From Cupriavidus neocaledonicus (lineage in GTDB: Bacteria; Pseudomonadota; Gammaproteobacteria; Burkholderiales; Burkholderiaceae): 64,000 nucleotides of DNA. The stretch is from the NCBI RefSeq assembly GCF_000372525.1, contig NZ_AQUR01000093.1:337-64336 (forward strand). The letters run 5' to 3'. Shown piece after piece: positions 60,641 through 64,000 of this stretch; the first letter of the stretch is position 1, and every line of letters begins with the position of its first letter. The translations under genes and the position numbers were made by a program. The notes under the pieces are model-generated. The model did not search any database. It had not been told where the DNA came from and saw only the letters and a list, made by a program, of their open reading frames with translations.

Positions 60641-62575
60641 ATGCTTGATTTCGTACGCAACAACCGGCGCCTGATGCTCTTGCTGCTGCTGGTGCTTGTT
60701 TTCCCGTCGTTCGTATTCTTCGGCGTGGAAAGCTATTCGCGCTTCATGGACAGCTCGCACGATGCGGCCAAGGTCGACGGCCGGGCCATCAGCGTGCAGG
60801 AAGTCGACAACGTGGTGCGCGACCAGAGCGAGCGCGCGCGCCAGATCCTGGGCGCCAGCTATGACCCGCGCCAGTTCGAGGGCCCGGAGGCACGCAAGGT
60901 CGTGCTCGAGCAGCTGATCCAGCAGCGCGTGATGGCCAATGCGGTGGCCAGCGAGCACCTGACGGTGTCGGACGCCAAGCTGCTCGAAGAGATCAGCAGC
61001 CTGCCGGCGATTGCGCAGCTGCCGCGCGGCAAGGACGGCAAGATCGACGACAAGGCCTACCTGCAGCTGCTGCAGTCGCAGGGCATGACCCCCGAGCAGT
61101 TCGATGCGCGCATGCGCTTCGAGCTGGCCACGCAGCAGCTGGGCGCGTCGATTGCCGCGACCGCGTTCGTGCCGAAGTCGCTGATCGAGCGCCTGATGGC
61201 GGTGCGCGACCAGCAGCGCGAGGTGCAGGCACTGCTGTTCAAGCCCGCCGGCTACACCGCCAAGGTGCAGCCCGATGCCGCCGCGCTGAAGGCCTACTAT
61301 GACAGCCACCAGCAGGACTTCTCGGTGCCGGAGCAGGCCAAGGTGGAATACCTGGTGCTGTCGGGCGAAGCGCTGGCCGCGTCGCAGGCGGTGACGCCGG
61401 AAGAGCTGAAGTCGTACTACGAAAGCAATATCGCGCGCTTCCGTGTCGACGAGCAGCGCCGCGCCAGCCATATCCTGATCAGCGCGCCGAAGGATGCGCC
61501 GGCGGCGCAGCGCCAGGCCGCCCGCGACAAGGCCACCAGGCTGCTGGAAGAGGTGCGCAAGCATCCGGACAGCTTCGCCGAGGTGGCGCGCAAGAACTCG
61601 CAGGACCCGGGTTCGGCCGAGAAGGGCGGCGACCTCGGCTTCATGGGCCGCGGCGCGCTGGTCAAGCCGTTCGAGGACGCCATGTACGCGCTCAAGGAAG
61701 GCCAGATCAGCGACGTGGTCGAGACCGACTTCGGCTACCACATCATCAAGCTGACCGGCACCAAGCCGGCGGAAACCAGGCCGCTGGAGGCCGTGCGCAC
61801 CGAGCTGGAGGCCGAGCTGCGCAAGCAGTTCGCCGACAAGAAGTTTGCCGAGCAGGCCGATGCCTTCGGCAATACCGTCTACGAGCAGGCCGACAGCCTC
61901 AAGCCGGCCGCCGACAAGTTCAAGCTGACCATCCAGACCGCCGACAACGTCACGCGCCAGCCGAATCCGGCGCTGGGCGCGCAGAGCCCGCTGAATAACG
62001 AGAAGCTGCTCAAGGCGCTGTTCAGCGACGACGCCATCAAGAACAAGCGCAACACCGAAGCCGTGCAGGTTGCGCCGAACACGCTGGTGGCCGCGCGCAT
62101 CGTCGCGTACCGCCCGGCCACCGTGCGCAAGTTCGAGGAAGTCGAAGCCCAGGTGCGCGAAGGCTATATCGCGCAGCAGGCGGCGGCACTGGCGCGCAAG
62201 GAAGGCGAGGCGCGCCTGGCCGCGCTGAAGCAGGTCGACAGTGCCGAGGGTTTTGGCGCGGCGCAGACGGTGTCGCGTACCAAGGCCGAGGGCATGACGC
62301 CGCAGGCCGTGGAAGCGGTGATGCGCGCCGATGCCGCCAAGCTGCCGGCGCTGGTGGGTGTCGACCTGGGCGCGCAGGGCTATGCGGTCTATCGCATCAC
62401 CAAGGTCATCCAGCCGGCGCCCGCCGATCCGGCCCGCCGCCAGGCCGAGGCGCAGCAGCTGGCGCAACTGGCCGGCCAGACCGACCTGCAGGCCTTCTAT
62501 GAAAGCCTGAAGGCCCGCTCCAAGGTCAAGCTGCTGACGCCGGCAGGCGCGACGCAGGCGCAAGGCGCCGAGTGA
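60641..62575 (+). CDS. ppiD: Periplasmic peptidyl-prolyl isomerase PpiD
   Basis: A 644-residue inner-membrane-anchored chaperone. One N-terminal helix (LMLLLLLVLVFPSFVFFGV, about 10-28) anchors a large periplasmic part. The SurA_N-like chaperone region covers about 35-240, and a single parvulin domain lies at about 265-365 (RRASHILISAPKD, SAEKGGDLGFMGRGALVKPF, ETDFGYHIIKL). A long C-terminal SurA_N-like half follows. PpiD sits at the Sec translocon and helps fold exported proteins. Length and layout agree with E. coli PpiD (about 620 residues). The gene is flanked by terminators on both sides, so it is probably monocistronic. Confidence 0.95.
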   Translation: MLDFVRNNRRLMLLLLLVLVFPSFVFFGVESYSRFMDSSHDAAKVDGRAISVQEVDNVVRDQSERARQILGASYDPRQFEGPEARKVVLEQLIQQRVMANAVASEHLTVSDAKLLEEISSLPAIAQLPRGKDGKIDDKAYLQLLQSQGMTPEQFDARMRFELATQQLGASIAATAFVPKSLIERLMAVRDQQREVQALLFKPAGYTAKVQPDAAALKAYYDSHQQDFSVPEQAKVEYLVLSGEALAASQAVTPEELKSYYESNIARFRVDEQRRASHILISAPKDAPAAQRQAARDKATRLLEEVRKHPDSFAEVARKNSQDPGSAEKGGDLGFMGRGALVKPFEDAMYALKEGQISDVVETDFGYHIIKLTGTKPAETRPLEAVRTELEAELRKQFADKKFAEQADAFGNTVYEQADSLKPAADKFKLTIQTADNVTRQPNPALGAQSPLNNEKLLKALFSDDAIKNKRNTEAVQVAPNTLVAARIVAYRPATVRKFEEVEAQVREGYIAQQAAALARKEGEARLAALKQVDSAEGFGAAQTVSRTKAEGMTPQAVEAVMRADAAKLPALVGVDLGAQGYAVYRITKVIQPAPADPARRQAEAQQLAQLAGQTDLQAFYESLKARSKVKLLTPAGATQAQGAE

Positions 62576-62616
62576 TTCGCGCCTGGCCGCGCCACGCCGG
62601 CCACGCCTGAATCAGG

Positions 62617-62645
62617 AACCCCTGCCGCACGGCAGGGGTTTTTTT
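62617..62645 (+). terminator. Rho-independent terminator of ppiD
   Basis: Stem AACCCCTGCC/GGCAGGGGTT with loop GCAC and seven Ts, 42 bp after the ppiD stop. It ends five bases before the converging tesA stop. Confidence 0.92.
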
Positions 62646-62649
62646 ATGG

Positions 62650-63324
62650 TCACTTCGCGGCGCCGTGCTTGAGCAGTGGCTTGAGCTGCGGCCACACCGT
62701 ATCGAGCAATGCGGGCTGCGCCGCGGCGGTCGGGTGGATGCGGTCGGGCTGGAACCAGTCCTGCCGCGCGATTACCTGGTCGAGGAAGAAGGGCACCAGC
62801 CGCACCTTGTATTCGCCGGCCAGCCTGGGATACAGCGAGACGAACTTCTCGGTGTAGTCCTGGCCATAGTTGGGCGGGATGCGCATGCCGATCAGCAATA
62901 CGCTGGCGCCGGCCTGCTGCGCCGTGGTGACGAGGTTGCGCAGGTTGGCTTCGGTGGTGTGCAACGGCAAGCCGCGCAGCGCGTCGTTGGCGCCGAGCTC
63001 GATGACCACGACGGCGGGGCGGTGCCGCGACAGCAGCTCGGGCAGGCGGGTCTTGCCGCCGATGGTGGTCTCGCCGCTGATGCTGGCATTGACGACGCTA
63101 TAATCGAAGCGCTCCTGCCGCAGCCGGTCCTGCAGCAGCGTGACCCAGCCCGCGCCGCGCGCGATGCCGTATTCGGCCGACAGGCTGTCGCCCAGCACCA
63201 GCAGCGCAGGGGCGGTGGCCGGGGCCGCGGCCTTTGCCTGGGCCCGGGCGGCGGCCGGAAGCGCCAGCGCCATGCCGGCTGCGAGCAGCAGCCTGCGCCT
63301 TTTCCCTCGGATCCCTATATCCAT
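62650..63324 (-). CDS. tesA: Multifunctional acyl-CoA thioesterase I/arylesterase
   Basis: A 224-residue SGNH/GDSL hydrolase with a signal peptide (RRRLLLAAGMALALPAAARA), so periplasmic. The catalytic blocks are VLGDSLSAEYG (Ser), a glycine in block II, GANDAL (Asn, block III) and DRIHPTAAA (Asp and His, block V). TesA-type enzymes act as thioesterase I, protease I and lysophospholipase L1. The start taken is the ATG at 63322-63324, which overlaps the start of the divergent ABC gene; another ATG lies four codons upstream. The tesA/LolD-like divergent pair is conserved, as in E. coli tesA-ybbA. Confidence 0.92.
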   Translation of the reverse strand: MDIGIRGKRRRLLLAAGMALALPAAARAQAKAAAPATAPALLVLGDSLSAEYGIARGAGWVTLLQDRLRQERFDYSVVNASISGETTIGGKTRLPELLSRHRPAVVVIELGANDALRGLPLHTTEANLRNLVTTAQQAGASVLLIGMRIPPNYGQDYTEKFVSLYPRLAGEYKVRLVPFFLDQVIARQDWFQPDRIHPTAAAQPALLDTVWPQLKPLLKHGAAK

Positions 63325-64000
63325 GTCTTCTTCCATTCTCGCAGTCGAATCCCTTGGAAAGACCGTAGCCGACACGACCGGTTCGCTGACGATTTTGCAC
63401 GACGTGACGTTTTCCGTCACGCCGGGCGAAACGCTGGCCATCGTGGGCGCGTCCGGATCCGGCAAGTCAACGCTGCTGGGACTGCTGGCCGGGCTGGACC
63501 TGCCCAGCACCGGCACGGTGCGGCTGCAGGGCCAGGACCTGTATGCACTGGACGAAGACCAGCGCGCCGCGGTGCGCGGCCGGCATGTCGGCTTCGTGTT
63601 CCAGTCGTTCCAGCTGGTGGGGCACCTGACCGCGCTCGAGAACGTGATGCTGCCGCTGGAGCTGCGCGGCGAGACCGCGCAAGTGCGCGAGCGCGCCGTC
63701 GACATGCTGCAGCGCGTGGGCCTGGGCGCGCGCCTGGGCCACTACCCGCGCACGCTGTCGGGCGGCGAGCAGCAGCGCGTGGCGCTGGCGCGCGCCTTCG
63801 TCGCGCGTCCGGACATCCTGTTCGCCGATGAACCGACCGGCAGCCTCGACACCGCCACCGGCGAAGCCGTGATCGCGCTGATGTTCGAGCTGAACCGAGA
63901 CGCCGGCTCGACGCTGGTGCTGGTCACGCACGACCGCTCGGTGGCGTCGCGCTGCGGGCGCGTGCTGACCATCGACGCCGGCCGCGTGGCCAGCGACGAA
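63323..64000 (+). CDS. ybbA: LolD/YbbA-type ABC ATPase, 3' end cut
   Basis: 226 codons are visible before the window ends. Walker A is GASGSGKST, the signature [15 protein letters not shown], Walker [10 protein letters not shown] and the H-loop VLVTHD. This is the MacB/LolD subfamily, whose ATPases partner an FtsX-like permease (YbbP in E. coli), expected just beyond the edge. The start codon ATG at 63323 shares the CATG with the start of divergent tesA, so the two genes overlap at their 5' ends and their ribosome sites lie inside each other. Confidence 0.93.
   Translation, partial: MSSSILAVESLGKTVADTTGSLTILHDVTFSVTPGETLAIVGASGSGKSTLLGLLAGLDLPSTGTVRLQGQDLYALDEDQRAAVRGRHVGFVFQSFQLVGHLTALENVMLPLELRGETAQVRERAVDMLQRVGLGARLGHYPRTLSGGEQQRVALARAFVARPDILFADEPTGSLDTATGEAVIALMFELNRDAGSTLVLVTHDRSVASRCGRVLTIDAGRVASDE

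Noticed and set aside
60353-62563. 736-codon minus-strand open frame opposite ppiD
   Set aside because: Antisense shadow that would also run through the tRNA and terminators.

Overview
The window is high-GC DNA with dense gene packing, frequent ATGA start/stop overlaps and very long antisense open frames caused by GC-biased codons. Gene content (PpiD, TesA/YbbA-type divergent pair, tRNA-Asp, MocR, GlxA, paoABC, EmrAB-NodT efflux, MipA) fits a betaproteobacterium of the Burkholderiales, most likely Cupriavidus/Ralstonia. That assignment rests on recognition of protein families, not on a database search. I see about 50 protein genes, one tRNA, one gene remnant and one frameshifted gene; there is no rRNA, CRISPR array, insertion sequence or prophage.

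Layout: 0-6.2 kb holds an amino-acid permease (cut by the edge), a branched-chain aminotransferase with a possible small leader ORF, a patatin-like lipoprotein, and a redox trio (AhpD-like, cupin, NDH-2-like flavoprotein). 6.2-21 kb is a signalling and efflux block: a giant 1859-residue kinase-like/AAA-ATPase/GAF/PAS/histidine-kinase protein, a LysR regulator, a lone receiver protein, a FixJ-type response regulator, an LRAT-domain protein, an EmrA/EmrB/NodT efflux operon and a MarR regulator. Three promoters here, for LysR, the LRAT gene and the efflux operon, share one architecture: palindrome TCATACC-N2-GGTATGA, exactly 15 nt, GTAGG, exactly 18 nt, TAG(A/C)AT. A fourth, weaker copy precedes the lone receiver gene. 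I read this as a local, apparently undescribed two-component regulon and consider it the main find.

21-30 kb contains a periplasmic cyclohexadienyl dehydratase (PheC-like), MipA, a sulfite/nitrite reductase remnant, an EEP-family hydrolase, DUF2798, an SDR and a divergent GlxA-type regulator, polyphosphate kinase 1 and an AraC regulator. 30-34 kb encodes a Tat-exported PaoABC-type molybdenum aldehyde oxidase. 34-35.7 kb has a GlcD/D2HGDH-type FAD oxidase.

35.8-53.9 kb is a catabolic cassette: a MocR regulator divergent from an M20 deacylase, a dipeptide-type ABC transporter (its binding protein carries a +1 frameshift), GABA aminotransferase, succinate-semialdehyde dehydrogenase, cupin, ThDP enzyme, acetylpolyamine amidohydrolase, carbamoyl-amide hydrolase, DMT exporter and aldehyde dehydrogenase. 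Together they could take N-acylated diamines or polyamines (for example acetylputrescine) to succinate. 54-60 kb is a LacI-controlled ABC importer ending in a GpdQ-like phosphodiesterase, suggesting uptake and cleavage of a phosphodiester. 60-64 kb holds tRNA-Asp with promoter and terminators, ppiD, and divergent tesA and a LolD/YbbA-type ATPase whose start codons overlap.
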